Part shown: piece after piece, positions 23,904 through 33,265 of the stretch
How positions within the stretch are numbered: the first letter of the stretch is position 1
Layout of the letters: every line of letters starts with the position of its first letter
Assembly (NCBI GenBank): GCA_019637645.1
Contig: JAHBVH010000062.1
Span: 1 to 49,919 of the forward strand
Length of the DNA: 49,919 bases
Direction: 5' to 3'
Source: Caldilineaceae bacterium
Lineage (GTDB): Bacteria > Chloroflexota > Anaerolineae > Caldilineales > Caldilineaceae
Position numbers and translations under genes: made by a program
Notes under the pieces: model-generated
The model's input: the letters and a program-made list of their open reading frames with translations, nothing else
Databases searched by the model: none
Told to the model about the DNA's origin: nothing

Positions 23904-25379
23904 ATGCGTAAATTCTCACTATCGCTACTCTTCGTAGTAGCACTCATGATTGGGGCTGTGCTGCCTGCCGCAGCGCAAGAACCCAATCCTGGTACAGCCC
24001 AAGTAAACTTTACCTTCCAAAACTTGAGCGACACAACTACTGCTGGCATTAGCATTCAGTTTGTCAACACAAGTGGTAGTATCGTGGCGACTTCCCAAGA
24101 TCAGGTTGCGCCGAAGATCAGCAAAGGCTCTAGCGCTTCTGGTTGGGGTAGCACTGTAACGGGCTTCGAAGGCTCGGTCATCGTCTCTTCGACCCAAGAT
24201 GGTGCCGCGTTTGCGCAGATTCGCTGGCAAAATAACGGTTTAGCGTCATCCAACACACGCTACCGCACTGCTGCCGCTTATAATGGCTTCTCGGCTGGGG
24301 CAACGACGTTGTACTTCCCGTCTCTCTCCGCTCGCCAGAATGAACAATATTGTAACATCACCATTCAGAGCGCAGCGACTCCTTCTACGTCAGAGCAGGT
24401 CACTTTCAATGTCAAGTTGTATGACCGCACTGGTGCTTTGACCAAGGAATTGGCCAATCAGACCACCTTCAAAGGTGCTGCTAAGACCTTCAAGCTGCCC
24501 GAACAAGGGTTACCTGCTACTTGGTTAGGCTCGGCGGTTGTCACTTCTGCTAACAATGAACCGCTAGTTGGTGCCGCGACCTGTTTCTGGAACGACTATT
24601 CCGCGGCCTATTCGGCTCGCACCGGTGGTGCAAGCAAGGTCTATGTGCCGGAAGCTCGCCGCCGCTTGAATAGCGCTGGTCAGGTTGAGCAGTATACCGC
24701 GCTTTTGGTGCAAAACCTGAGCACTACATCGGCGACCGATGTGACTTTGACTTGGTACAATCGCCAAGGCGTGCAACTGTATCAATTTACGCAAAATATT
24801 CCGGCCAATGCCTCCAAGGGCTTTAACACTCGCTTTAACACCAGCGATGTACCGGATCACAATGCGTTGTTTGCCGCTTTGGGTGGCCAGTACAATGGTT
24901 CGGTTGTGATTGAATCCACTAACAATGTGCCGATTGCTGGTATTGTTAACTTGCAATTCACGAGCATTGACGCTGGTGTAGGGGCTGCTGCTACTGCCTA
25001 TGAAGCGGAAACCGGTGGGCATGGGACCGTCTATATTCCTGCGACCTTCCGCTTGGCCTCTGGTGGTTGGAAACAATTTACGGGTGCCATTGTCCAAAAT
25101 GTGGGCACGACGGCATGCAATAACTTCAATGTAGAATGGTTTGACCGCCAAGGTACACGGCTCTTGAACTACACCGACTCGCTCAATGCTGGTATCTCTC
25201 ATGGGTATAATACTCGCTATGTAGCTGATATCCCGGCTTCGTCTAATCCGAGTGCGTTGGGGGAAAATTATAATGGTTCGATGGTCATCACCGCACCTGG
25301 TTGCCAACTGATTGCCATTCACAACACCCTGTGGCCAGACTGGACAGACAGCACCACTTACAACGCTTTTGGTAAGTAA
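23904..25379 (+). CDS. secreted protein with four tandem beta-rich repeats, function unknown
   Basis: The 491-aa protein has a clear Sec signal peptide (hydrophobic core LSLLFVVALMIGAVL, cleavage near AAA-Q at 24) and a strong ribosome site (TAGGAG). The mature part is four repeats of about 110 residues, each starting with an N-x-x-T/S-type strand such as TAQVNFTFQNLS, QYCNITIQSA, QYTALLVQNLS and QFTGAIVQNVG. A W/YDRQG-like turn follows in repeats 2-4 (KLYDRTGA, TWYNRQGV, EWFDRQGT), and then a GSVVI/GSMVI strand. This suggests immunoglobulin-like or CARDB-like beta sandwiches. Four cysteines could form disulfides. No membrane anchor or sortase signal is seen. It is probably an extracellular or surface protein; no enzyme motif was recognised. 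Confidence 0.8.
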   Translation: MRKFSLSLLFVVALMIGAVLPAAAQEPNPGTAQVNFTFQNLSDTTTAGISIQFVNTSGSIVATSQDQVAPKISKGSSASGWGSTVTGFEGSVIVSSTQDGAAFAQIRWQNNGLASSNTRYRTAAAYNGFSAGATTLYFPSLSARQNEQYCNITIQSAATPSTSEQVTFNVKLYDRTGALTKELANQTTFKGAAKTFKLPEQGLPATWLGSAVVTSANNEPLVGAATCFWNDYSAAYSARTGGASKVYVPEARRRLNSAGQVEQYTALLVQNLSTTSATDVTLTWYNRQGVQLYQFTQNIPANASKGFNTRFNTSDVPDHNALFAALGGQYNGSVVIESTNNVPIAGIVNLQFTSIDAGVGAAATAYEAETGGHGTVYIPATFRLASGGWKQFTGAIVQNVGTTACNNFNVEWFDRQGTRLLNYTDSLNAGISHGYNTRYVADIPASSNPSALGENYNGSMVITAPGCQLIAIHNTLWPDWTDSTTYNAFGK

Positions 25380-25745
25380 ACTTGTATAATAGCTAGCTAG
25401 CCGTGAGAACCCTTGGCCTTCGCCTGTTTGTCGATGAATTTGTCCGACGCTACTGAGGAGATTTTCTGAGGGTATCCATGGCTAGTTAGTCTAAAAGATG
25501 GCATGGCAGTCGCACAGCTCTGTAGCGCTTCAAAACTTCTACCAATGTTGCGATTTACATGACTTGGCATACTGCATGACCATGAAGCCACTGAAGAGCT
25601 CCTCTTCAGTGGCTTCTTATTGTGACAGCGGTTGGGAGCTTGACCAAGAGCTTGCACCTGCTTGGTATAGTAAACTCCTCTACAAGCTTTCCTCCGCCGA
25701 GTTGGTTTTGCTCTTCAAATATTCAGTTAGATAGGGAGAATTGGT
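25380..25745 (+). other. gene-free gap with one strong hairpin
   Basis: This 366-bp gap has a TATAAT at 25385-25390 without a good -35, and a terminator-like hairpin at 25584-25618. No convincing ORF was found on either strand. A short RNA between these two signals is possible but unsupported otherwise. Confidence 0.5.
25584..25618 (+). terminator. hairpin terminator
   Basis: A perfect 15-bp stem, GAAGCCACTGAAGAG / CTCTTCAGTGGCTTC, with a CTC loop is followed by TTATTGT. It lies 205 nt past the secreted protein gene and 128 nt before the lipoprotein gene. Confidence 0.7.
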
Positions 25746-26885
25746 ATGAACTGTAGTAAAATCATGGGTGCCCGTTTCTTGCAGCTGCTGGCGTTAACGG
25801 TAGTGTTTTTATTGTTGGTAAGTGCTTGTGGTGGTGATGAAGAAGAAACCCCTACCCCAACTGCGGCCCCAACTGCGGCCCCAACTGCTACGGCAACTGT
25901 AGTCGCAGAATCACCTATGACAACGTCGCCACTTTCCGCACCAGATTCGCCCATGCCGACCCCAGAATCACAATCAGATGCTGCTCCGGCTACTCTTGAT
26001 GCTGCCGTGCTGACCTTTCTTACCGATAAGTTTATGGCTCCTGCCGACGCGTTGGCTACTTGGCAAGCGTTGTTGACCACGGGGAAATTATTGTTCTTGG
26101 AAATGGATGATGGGTCACAGACCTTTTTGGTGGATTCAGCCGCTGTGACCCCCCTTTTTTCGGATTTTGACGTGGCCGTCGAAGCAATTTGGTCACCAAC
26201 GGGTGAGCAAATTGCTTTCGCTGCCAAAAGTGAAGAGAATAAAGAAGAACTTTATAAAATTTATCTAGCGAATGCCGATGGTAGCAATGTTCACTTGTTG
26301 CTCGAGGACCAACCTGGATATAATTTTCGTCCGGTTTGGTCCCCGGCAGGAGATTTTGTGCTCTTTGTTTCCAATCGAGATGGCAACCAAGAGATCTATC
26401 GCGTCAATGTCGATGGCACTGGATTAGTGAACTTAACCAACAATGACGCTAATGATAGTGCCCCTAGTTTGTCTCCTGATGGGAATACGATTGCGTTTGT
26501 GTCAGATCGGCCTGGGTATCCTGCCCTGCATTTTATGAATGCCGATGGCAGTAATGTGCTCCAAATGTTAGGCGAGGAATGGCGCGGGATTTGGCCGCGT
26601 TGGTCCCCTGATGGCTCGAAACTAGTGTTTGCTTCGGATCATGAAGGGTTCAGTACGCTCTATTTGCTGGGCAAGGACGGAAGTGCCCCCCAGCGCATTA
26701 CCACTGATTCGGGCGATCATATTGAGCCATATTGGGTTGACAACGAGCGCCTCATTTTTGTGACCGGCTATGGAGTCTCCTGGGATTTATATCTGATCAA
26801 TATTGATGGTTCCAATTTAGTTCAATTGACGAATACGCACGAGATATCAGAACGGTATCCTGTTTGGTTTTCAATGATCAACTAA
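25746..26885 (+). CDS. PD40/TolB-like beta-propeller lipoprotein
   Basis: The 379-aa protein has a lipoprotein signal peptide with lipobox LVSAC (Cys28), an acidic patch GGDEEE and a Thr/Pro/Ala linker (about 34-80). The propeller has repeated blades of the form P-x-W-S-P-x-G-x-x-I/V-x-F: AIWSPTGEQIAFAAKS, PVWSPAGDFVLFVSN, APSLSPDGNTIAFVSD and PRWSPDGSKLVFASD. Such propellers usually mediate protein or glycan contacts at the outer face of the membrane. TAGGGAGAA provides the ribosome site. An OmpR-type regulator follows after 9 nt in the same direction, so the lipoprotein may be part of a signalling pair. The ligand is unknown. Confidence 0.85.
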   Translation: MNCSKIMGARFLQLLALTVVFLLLVSACGGDEEETPTPTAAPTAAPTATATVVAESPMTTSPLSAPDSPMPTPESQSDAAPATLDAAVLTFLTDKFMAPADALATWQALLTTGKLLFLEMDDGSQTFLVDSAAVTPLFSDFDVAVEAIWSPTGEQIAFAAKSEENKEELYKIYLANADGSNVHLLLEDQPGYNFRPVWSPAGDFVLFVSNRDGNQEIYRVNVDGTGLVNLTNNDANDSAPSLSPDGNTIAFVSDRPGYPALHFMNADGSNVLQMLGEEWRGIWPRWSPDGSKLVFASDHEGFSTLYLLGKDGSAPQRITTDSGDHIEPYWVDNERLIFVTGYGVSWDLYLINIDGSNLVQLTNTHEISERYPVWFSMIN

Positions 26886-26894
26886 GCGCTTGCT

Positions 26895-27608
26895 ATGTCC
26901 ACTCAACCCAAAATTACCATCCTTGTTGTTGATGATGAAACGCGCATGGTGCGTTTTGTCAAGATGAATCTCGATTTAGAAGGTTATCTAACGCTAGAGG
27001 CCAATAATGGTCTTCAGGCCCTGGAAAAGGTGCGTGATCATAACCCTGATCTTGTGCTGCTTGATGTCGAAATGCCGGGCATGGATGGCTTTGAGACATT
27101 AAAGCGCATTCGCGAGATCAGCGATGCTGCCGTCATTATGCTGACCGTACGGTCTGATGAAGATGATCGCATTAAGGGCCTCGATCTGGGGGCCGATGAT
27201 TATGTCACCAAGCCCTTTAGCCCGCGTGAGCTTTCAAGCCGAATCCGGGCGGTTCTCCGCCGCATTGAGCCGGCCAGTCGGCCCGATAAACAAGTCCTTA
27301 CGATCGATGATCGCCTCCAGATTGATCTGCAGCGCCGCGATGTGATTGTCGAAGGTGAACGGCTGAGTCTACGCCCGACCGAGTATCGCTTGTTATATCA
27401 TCTTGTCCAAAACGCTGGTTGGGTGGTGCCCCATGAAACCTTGCTGACGAAGGTCTGGGGTCATGAATATATTAATGACAACCATCTGCTGCGTCTCTAT
27501 ATTACCTATTTGCGCAAAAAGATCGAGGTGGATCCAGCCGATCCACAATATATCTTCACTGAGCGGGGGCTTGGCTATCGTTTTGTCGATTTCAAGCGCG
27601 AAGAGTAG
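26895..27608 (+). CDS. OmpR/PhoB-family response regulator
   Basis: The 237-aa protein has a receiver domain (about 8-122) with acidic VVDDE, phospho-acceptor Asp57 in [13 protein letters not shown] and Lys in [14 protein letters not shown] winged-helix DNA-binding domain follows (about 140-235: [20 protein letters not shown] ... [19 protein letters not shown]). No histidine kinase gene is adjacent; the upstream partner is the PD40 lipoprotein, 9 nt away. The kinase is probably encoded elsewhere. The targets are unknown. Confidence 0.93.
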   Translation: MSTQPKITILVVDDETRMVRFVKMNLDLEGYLTLEANNGLQALEKVRDHNPDLVLLDVEMPGMDGFETLKRIREISDAAVIMLTVRSDEDDRIKGLDLGADDYVTKPFSPRELSSRIRAVLRRIEPASRPDKQVLTIDDRLQIDLQRRDVIVEGERLSLRPTEYRLLYHLVQNAGWVVPHETLLTKVWGHEYINDNHLLRLYITYLRKKIEVDPADPQYIFTERGLGYRFVDFKREE

Positions 27609-27659
27609 GCGAATAGGCGCGCTCTGGTAGATCGACTTGCCTAACACACCCCCAGTTTT

Positions 27660-27689
27660 TTGTCTAATTTCCCTTTTGTATGCTACAAT
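27660..27689 (+). promoter_or_regulatory. possible rpsB promoter
   Basis: TTGTCT (27660-27665), an 18-bp spacer and TACAAT (27684-27689). The expected start near 27696 falls inside the hairpin at 27693-27719, so either this promoter or that terminator is misread. Confidence 0.3.
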
Positions 27690-27692
27690 TAG

Positions 27693-27731
27693 CAATTGGT
27701 GTCCAAGCGGCGCCAATTGTTTTATTTTTAT
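27693..27731 (+). terminator. terminator after the regulator gene, or rpsB leader attenuator
   Basis: CAATTGG (27693-27699) pairs with CCAATTG (27713-27719) and is followed by TTTTATTTTTATA. It lies 85 nt after the OmpR-type gene and about 170 nt before rpsB. Confidence 0.5.
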
Positions 27732-27901
27732 AGGAAACACGTTTCGGGACCAACAAGCTGGGTGCGTTGTTTCAACGTTCGCTTGAGGGATGAACGAAGC
27801 GGAAGTTTAACCCATAGGTCGTTGCGAGCGCGACAAGCTAGCGGTCAATGCGCCAGTCTGTTGTGGCTGCAGCACGATCTACTTGATGAAGGAGTGATCA
27901 G

Positions 27902-28846
27902 ATGGCAGTTGTTTCGATGAAAGAGCTTTTAGAAGCCGGGGTCCATTTTGGACACCGGACGCGTCGTTGGAATCCCAAGATGCGTCCCTTTATTTTTACC
28001 GAGCGCAGTGGGATCCACATCATTGATCTACAGCAGACGATGCATCGGCTCAATGAATATGCCGGGATGATCCGTGAGATTTCGTCCAGAGGCGGTACGA
28101 TTCTCTTTGTTGGGACCAAGCGCCAAGCGCAGGCGACAGTGCAACAAGAAGCAGATCGTTGTGGGATGCCCTACATCAACCAACGGTGGTTGGGTGGTAC
28201 CCTGACCAACTGGGTCACGATTAAGCAGCGGATCGATTATCTGCTCCAGATCGAACGTCGCTTTGATGGCGGTGAGTTTCGGACACTTTCCAAAAAAGAA
28301 CAGCTTGAGATTCAGCGCGAAATCGAAAAGCTGAATCGCCGTATTGGCGGTTTGAAGACAATGCGCCGATTACCGGAGTTGATCTTTATTGTGGACATTA
28401 ACACGGAAGATCTTGCCGTGATGGAAGCGAATAAGCTCCGCATTCCGACCATTGCCATGGTTGATACCAACAGCAACCCCGATCTGGTCGATTATGTCAT
28501 TCCTAGTAACGATGATGCTATTCGCGCGGTGAAACTGATTGTCAGTGTCATTGCCGATGCCGTTGAGGAAGGTGCCCGTATCCGTGAAGTGGATATGGCC
28601 GACATCGGCCAAGTCAGCAAAGCTGCCCTTGCCGAACAAGAACAATACCTTGGCCCCAGCACCTTAGCCAAGTTGAAGGCAACGGTGGAAGACTTTGAGT
28701 CCTTTGAAGGGGATGAGGGCGAGTATGCTACCCCGGCTGACGATGAGGGCGATGAATACGAAGAGTATGAGTTTGAGGCTGTTGAAGAGGATGGAGATGC
28801 GTTCGGTGCCTTCAACGCTGGCAAGGACGAGGAAGAGGAAGAATAA
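27902..28846 (+). CDS. rpsB: 30S ribosomal protein S2 with long acidic C-terminal tail
   Basis: S2 binds the 30S neck region. The core (about residues 1-235) shows [43 protein letters not shown] and [20 protein letters not shown] tail of about 70 residues follows, very rich in Glu/Asp with alternating aromatic residues ([17 protein letters not shown] ... EEEEE), making the protein 314 aa against 230-260 usually. AAGGAGTGATCAG is the ribosome site. A leader of about 200 nt before the gene could carry the S2 autoregulatory structure known in other bacteria, but I cannot identify it. It heads the rpsB-tsf-pyrH-frr cluster. Confidence 0.97.
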   Translation: MAVVSMKELLEAGVHFGHRTRRWNPKMRPFIFTERSGIHIIDLQQTMHRLNEYAGMIREISSRGGTILFVGTKRQAQATVQQEADRCGMPYINQRWLGGTLTNWVTIKQRIDYLLQIERRFDGGEFRTLSKKEQLEIQREIEKLNRRIGGLKTMRRLPELIFIVDINTEDLAVMEANKLRIPTIAMVDTNSNPDLVDYVIPSNDDAIRAVKLIVSVIADAVEEGARIREVDMADIGQVSKAALAEQEQYLGPSTLAKLKATVEDFESFEGDEGEYATPADDEGDEYEEYEFEAVEEDGDAFGAFNAGKDEEEEE

Positions 28847-28892
28847 GGTTCTGATCGTTTTTACGATTGGCTGAACACCTTGCGGATTGGTA

Positions 28893-28943
28893 GAGATAGC
28901 AGTAGGCGGTAGTTTCTGCTCGCGCTGCTATCTCGCTCGCCTA
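28893..28943 (+). promoter_or_regulatory. two crossing inverted repeats in the rpsB-tsf gap
   Basis: GAGATAGCAG (28893-28902) pairs with CTGCTATCTC (28925-28934), and TAGGCG (28903-28908) with CGCCTA (28938-28943). The helices cross, so they are either mutually exclusive or a pseudoknot with a very short first loop. There is no U tract. A role in tsf translation or differential rpsB/tsf expression is possible. Confidence 0.45.
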
Positions 28944-29019
28944 TTGAAAGATAAAGATTGTTGAGAATAAGCGTTATAAGCGAGCGTTAACTGCAAAAAA
29001 TTGAGGAGTAAATTGAATC

Positions 29020-29616
29020 ATGGCTGAGATCAGCGCACAAGCAGTCAAAGAACTGCGCGAGGCCACCAATGCGGGTATTTTAGATTGCAAAAAAGCATTG
29101 AATGAGGCTAATGGCGACTTTGAGGCGGCTGTTGAAGTTTTGCGCAAGAAGGGACTTTCGAGCGCAGCCAAGAAAGCTAGCCGAGAGACCAATGAAGGGC
29201 TAGTCGGTCACTATATTCACCCAGGTAGCAAGATGGCTAGCTTGGTTGAAGTTAACTGCGAGACCGACTTTGTGGCGCGCACCGAGCAGTTCCAAGAGCT
29301 GGCGCGCGACTTGGCGATGCATGTTGTCGCGGCCCGCCCTGCCTATCTGCGGCGCGAAGATGTGCCCGCCGATGTCGTTGCGCGTGAAAAAGAGATCTAT
29401 CGCGAACAGATGGCCAACAGTGGCAAACCTGCCCATGTGTTAGATAAGATTATTGAGGGCAAGCTAGACAAGTGGTATTCAGACGTCTGCTTGTTAGAAC
29501 AAGGGTTTATTAAAGACCCGGATACAACTATCCAAGCCCTGTTGACTCAAACGATTGCAACGCTTGGCGAAAACATTAAGATTAATCGCTTCGCACGAAT
29601 CGCAATTGGTGAGTAA
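29020..29616 (+). CDS. tsf: elongation factor Ts, short form
   Basis: EF-Ts recycles EF-Tu by exchanging GDP for GTP. The 198-aa protein has the N-terminal UBA-like domain [19 protein letters not shown], the signature NCETDFVAR, and a core that is short compared with the roughly 280-aa E. coli protein, as in other bacteria with a compact EF-Ts. The ribosome site is TTGAGGAG. It follows rpsB after 173 nt, a gap with a possible pseudoknot. An intrinsic terminator starts 3 nt after the stop codon, so the downstream pyrH must have its own promoter or rely on read-through. Confidence 0.97.
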   Translation: MAEISAQAVKELREATNAGILDCKKALNEANGDFEAAVEVLRKKGLSSAAKKASRETNEGLVGHYIHPGSKMASLVEVNCETDFVARTEQFQELARDLAMHVVAARPAYLRREDVPADVVAREKEIYREQMANSGKPAHVLDKIIEGKLDKWYSDVCLLEQGFIKDPDTTIQALLTQTIATLGENIKINRFARIAIGE

Positions 29617-29619
29617 ACA

Positions 29620-29650
29620 AATGCCCAGCCCTATGGCTGGGCATTTTTGT
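29620..29650 (+). terminator. intrinsic terminator of rpsB-tsf
   Basis: AATGCCCAGCC-CTAT-GGCTGGGCATT (11-bp stem, 29620-29645) is followed by TTTGTGTG. It sits immediately after the tsf stop codon. Confidence 0.85.
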
Positions 29651-29764
29651 GTGCGAGGTTGGTGAATCGGTCATCTTGATAGGGCGAAGTACGCACCGGC
29701 TAGGCTGAAACCCAAGGTCGAGTGCTCACTTTGATAGACGCGTGTAGTGAGAAGGAGAAAAAGA

Positions 29765-30484
29765 ATGGCAGAATTAAAATACCGCCGCATTTTGCTCAAA
29801 TTGGGTGGGGAAGCGCTGGCGGGTGAAGGTGGGTTTGGTATTAATCCAGATCAAGCCGAGTTTCTGGCCCGCAAGGTTGTCAACGTGATTAGCCTTGGCG
29901 CACAGGTGGCTGTCGTCATTGGTGGCGGTAACCTGTGGCGGGGCAAGCAAGATGGCTTGGATCATGGCATGGAGCGCGTAACTGCCGACCATATGGGCAT
30001 GTTAGCAACGGTAATGAATTCCTTGGCATTACAAGATGCGCTAGAGCGAGAAGGGGTGCCGACGCGGGTCATGACGGGGATTGAGGTACGCGCGGTGGCC
30101 GAACCCTATATTCAACGGCGCGCGGTTCGCCATTTAGAAAAGGGCCGCGCCGTGATCTTTGGTGCGGGTACGGGAAATCCCTACTTTACAACCGATACGG
30201 CGGCTTCGTTGCGGGCCATGGAAATTGATGCTGAGATCTTGATCAAAGCAACCAAGGTGGATGCCGTCTATGACAGTGATCCCAAATTAAATAGTAATGC
30301 GCGCCGCTTTGATCGGCTTACCTATATCGATGCCCTCAATATGCGGGTGGGTGTTATGGATAGCACGGCGATGGCCATGTGTATGGATAATGATCTGCCT
30401 ATTTGCGTGCTGAATCTCTGGCATGAAGGGGCCCTAGAGCGGGTCGTTTGCGGTGAAGCGATTGGCACATTGATCACGGCCTAA
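29765..30484 (+). CDS. pyrH: UMP kinase
   Basis: The enzyme phosphorylates UMP to UDP with ATP in the cytoplasm, for pyrimidine nucleotide synthesis. The 239-aa amino-acid-kinase fold shows [12 protein letters not shown], the glycine-rich [30 protein letters not shown] and [17 protein letters not shown], all characteristic of bacterial PyrH. I chose the ATG at 29765 because GAAGGAG lies 8-10 nt upstream; an in-frame GTG at 29747 would add six basic residues and hide that ribosome site. It is the third gene of the translation cluster, 148 nt after tsf and 158 nt before frr. Confidence 0.96.
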   Translation: MAELKYRRILLKLGGEALAGEGGFGINPDQAEFLARKVVNVISLGAQVAVVIGGGNLWRGKQDGLDHGMERVTADHMGMLATVMNSLALQDALEREGVPTRVMTGIEVRAVAEPYIQRRAVRHLEKGRAVIFGAGTGNPYFTTDTAASLRAMEIDAEILIKATKVDAVYDSDPKLNSNARRFDRLTYIDALNMRVGVMDSTAMAMCMDNDLPICVLNLWHEGALERVVCGEAIGTLITA

Positions 30485-30560
30485 TGGTTGCGGGGATGAT
30501 AAGGCACGCCGCACATAACCTCATCTGATTGGCGTATACACCCGCCGATGTTTTTTTCAC

Positions 30561-30589
30561 TTGACAGATAATTTGCTACAATAGATTAT
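30561..30589 (+). promoter_or_regulatory. possible frr promoter
   Basis: A perfect -35 TTGACA (30561-30566) is followed at 17-bp spacing by GATTAT (3 of 6 matches to the -10). TACAAT at 30577-30582 looks better as a -10 but is only 10 bp from that -35. Confidence 0.35.
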
Positions 30590-30642
30590 GCTAATTCAGA
30601 TGAAGAGAATGATAACCCCATTTCCCAAAAGGAGAAGAGGGC

Positions 30643-31200
30643 ATGATTAATGAAGTCTTAGATGATGTCGAAGATCGAATGCAAAAGGCTGTTGAATCCC
30701 TGCGGGTTGATCTCACATCCATTCGGACTGGACGTGCTACACCTGCGCTCGTTGATCGAGTGATGGTCGATTATTATGGGATGCCAACACCCATTCAACA
30801 GTTGGCGACCGTCACCGTGCCAGAAGCGCAACTGCTGAATATTCGCCCTTATAGTGCCGGTGATATCGGTGCCATTGAAAGAGCCATTGCCAAATCTGAT
30901 CTCAACCTAACCCCTAATAATGATGGGCAAAATATTCGGATTCTCATTCCAGCTCTCAACGAAGAGCGCCGGCGCGAACTCAGCAAATTAGTTGCCAAGC
31001 GGGGTGAAGAAGCGCGTGTTGCCGTACGCAATATTCGGCGCGATGCCATTAATGATTTACGCGAACTACAAAAAGAAAGTCTTGTTTCCGAAGACGAATC
31101 GCGCCGCGGCCAAGAACGGGTTCAAGAAAAGACCGATGCCTACATTAAAAGAGTAGATGAAGTCGTCAAGGAAAAAGAAGCTGAGATTATGAAAGTATAA
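30643..31200 (+). CDS. frr: ribosome recycling factor
   Basis: With EF-G it splits the post-termination ribosome. The 185-aa protein is of standard length and contains [20 protein letters not shown], the [14 protein letters not shown] strand, and [20 protein letters not shown] followed by the basic helix [34 protein letters not shown] is an excellent ribosome site. An intrinsic terminator follows 46 nt after the stop. A long-standing neighbour of pyrH and uppS in bacteria. Confidence 0.97.
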   Translation: MINEVLDDVEDRMQKAVESLRVDLTSIRTGRATPALVDRVMVDYYGMPTPIQQLATVTVPEAQLLNIRPYSAGDIGAIERAIAKSDLNLTPNNDGQNIRILIPALNEERRRELSKLVAKRGEEARVAVRNIRRDAINDLRELQKESLVSEDESRRGQERVQEKTDAYIKRVDEVVKEKEAEIMKV

Positions 31201-31245
31201 GCTTTGACGCTTCTACGCCTGTCATTGTCTGATTGAGGAACCGCT

Positions 31246-31278
31246 AGGGGGTGAGTCGGCGCTCACCCCTTATTTTTC
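31246..31278 (+). terminator. intrinsic terminator of frr
   Basis: GGGGTGAG (31248-31255), loop TCGGCG and CTCACCCC (31262-31269), followed by TTATTTTTC. Confidence 0.85.
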
Positions 31279-31477
31279 GTGATAGCTCACGATCCTGTGG
31301 TTGATCACGTTGAGAGTCTTGAATTCTCAAGCTAAGATTGTCAATAGCAGGCCCAGGCTCTGTGCTGTTGCGGATAAGTGCAGAACGCGCTCGAGCCCCC
31401 AGTGATGGGCAAAACTTGGGCAAGCTAAATATTTTACTGGGCGACAAAGTGTGATTTTGGTTCACTAGGGAATTAAC

Positions 31478-32269
31478 ATGCCAGCGCAGATTGAATATGT
31501 AAATGGTCATACCGAGAATGGTGCCCTGATGGGACGTGAAACGCAGCCAAATCGAGCTTTGCCCTTTTCTGTCCCTAGCCACATCGGCATTATTATGGAT
31601 GGTAATGGTCGATGGGCGACCGAACGCGGCCTGCCACGCATTGCCGGGCACCATGCTGGCGTCGAAAATGTCAGACGGATCTTAAAAAAATCGACCGAGT
31701 ATGGCGTAAAAGCATTGACAATTTATGCCTTTTCAACCGAAAACTGGCAAAGGCCGCTAGATGAGGTGAACGGCCTAATGCGCCTCCTTGGGCTGACCAT
31801 TCAACGGGAACTCGGTGACCTGCATAAAAATGGGGTGCGGATCGTCCATAGTGGTCGAATTGAGGGGATTAGCTCTCATCTACAAACCCAGATCAGTCGC
31901 GCGATTGAGGTGACCCAGCACAACGATCGGATTATCCTCAATGTGGCCTTTAATTATGGTGGGCGCGCCGAGATTTTGGATGCTTTTCGCGCTGCCCTAG
32001 CCGATGGCGTTCAGCCCAGCGAACTGACAGAAGAGATCTTTCGTAGTTATTTATATACCAGTGAACTTCCCGATCCCGATCTGATTATTCGGACGGGCGG
32101 TGAATGGCGATTAAGTAATTTCCTCATTTGGCAGGCCGCCTATGCCGAGTATTATACCACCCCAACATTTTGGCCCGACTTTGATGAAGCCGAGTTAGAC
32201 AAAGCGTTGTTAGAATATACGCGTCGTGAACGTCGATTTGGCCGAGTGTTGGAAAAACACCAGCCCTAA
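31478..32269 (+). CDS. uppS: undecaprenyl diphosphate synthase (isoprenyl transferase)
   Basis: This cis-prenyltransferase condenses isopentenyl diphosphate onto farnesyl diphosphate to make the C55 carrier used for peptidoglycan and surface polysaccharide. Catalytic Asp41 lies in [28 protein letters not shown] and the substrate-binding [20 protein letters not shown] are also present. The 263-aa protein carries a 30-residue N-terminal extension before the conserved core. AGGGA precedes the ATG. It lies between frr and cdsA. Its product is the likely lipid carrier for the 14.8-23.6 kb glycan locus. Confidence 0.95.
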   Translation: MPAQIEYVNGHTENGALMGRETQPNRALPFSVPSHIGIIMDGNGRWATERGLPRIAGHHAGVENVRRILKKSTEYGVKALTIYAFSTENWQRPLDEVNGLMRLLGLTIQRELGDLHKNGVRIVHSGRIEGISSHLQTQISRAIEVTQHNDRIILNVAFNYGGRAEILDAFRAALADGVQPSELTEEIFRSYLYTSELPDPDLIIRTGGEWRLSNFLIWQAAYAEYYTTPTFWPDFDEAELDKALLEYTRRERRFGRVLEKHQP

Positions 32270-32446
32270 GCTCACCGCCTTGTCAACGGCGCTGGTGACA
32301 AGCGCACTCCCAACTCGTCCGTAGTGGCTAAGGATAAGTTTGTGGCTTTCCAAGACCCTAGTTGCGCCGTGACGGCATTGCCCCTCTACCGGGGTTAGTA
32401 AACCAGCTCAGGCGCAACAATCTAGAACCCGGATCTGAAGAAATCT

Positions 32447-33244
32447 GTGATTACACGTACTGTTGTTGCGCTGGTCGCCCTACCTTTTATCCTCTTGCCC
32501 ATTTGGTTTGGGGGGGTGTGGTTTGCTGTGCTGGCCTTGGTCATTGCGCTGGCTGGCGGCTACGAATTTTACACCCTCCTCGCTACCGGCGGCTATCATC
32601 CGGCGCTGCCGATTGGGCTCGTCTGGTTGGCCGCCCTTACGCTTACGGGTTTACAGCCAGGGATGCCTCTCCTTCTCCCGGTGCTGGCCGCTGGCTTTAT
32701 GATCACCTATGTCTATGTGTTTTTTCAACAGGAAGAGCCGATTGGGATCTGGCTCGCGACCTGCATTGGCGCGCTCTATCTCGGTGTCATGATCGGGCAA
32801 ATGGTCGCGCTGCGCTATTTGCCCCACGGCTTCTGGTGGTTGGTTTTGGGGCTGCTACTCACTTGGTCTAACGACGCGGCGGCCTATTTTGTTGGGGTTA
32901 CATTAGGCCGCTCTAAGCTTTGGCCCCGCCTGAGCCCCAAGAAAACCTGGGAAGGCACGATCGGTGGGTGGCTCTGCGCCGCGCTCTTTGGGGCTGGTGG
33001 GGCCTATTTTCTGCCTTTCTTGCCCATCACGATCTGGCAAGGTGCCCTCTTGGGCCTGCTTGGTGGCGTCTTAGGGCTGCTGGGCGATCTGGCGATTAGT
33101 GTGCTCAAGCGCCAAGTCGGGGTCAAGGATTCGGGTAGGCTCTTTCCAGGACATGGTGGTATGTTAGATCGCCTTGACAGTGCGCTCTTTTTGCTACCCT
33201 TTGTCTATCAGGTGGCTTTTTGGTTAACGCAACGTGCTGGGTAG
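32447..33244 (+). CDS. cdsA: phosphatidate cytidylyltransferase (CDP-diglyceride synthase)
   Basis: This integral membrane enzyme converts phosphatidate and CTP to CDP-diacylglycerol for phospholipid synthesis. The 265-aa protein has about seven membrane helices and the C-terminal family signature: SVLKRQVGVKDSGRLFPGHG followed by GMLDRLDSA. A second conserved part is LSPKKTWEGTIGG. The start is GTG at 32447 after CTGAAGAAA; the 177-nt gap from uppS shows no clear signal. It converges with rpe (21-nt gap). Confidence 0.93.
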   Translation: MITRTVVALVALPFILLPIWFGGVWFAVLALVIALAGGYEFYTLLATGGYHPALPIGLVWLAALTLTGLQPGMPLLLPVLAAGFMITYVYVFFQQEEPIGIWLATCIGALYLGVMIGQMVALRYLPHGFWWLVLGLLLTWSNDAAAYFVGVTLGRSKLWPRLSPKKTWEGTIGGWLCAALFGAGGAYFLPFLPITIWQGALLGLLGGVLGLLGDLAISVLKRQVGVKDSGRLFPGHGGMLDRLDSALFLLPFVYQVAFWLTQRAG

Positions 33245-33265
33245 CTCTTCTCCTCGCCGTATCCC

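Noticed and set aside
30561..30582. TTGACA and TACAAT as one promoter
   Set aside because: The spacing is only 10 bp; a 17-bp spacing to GATTAT is listed instead, with low confidence.
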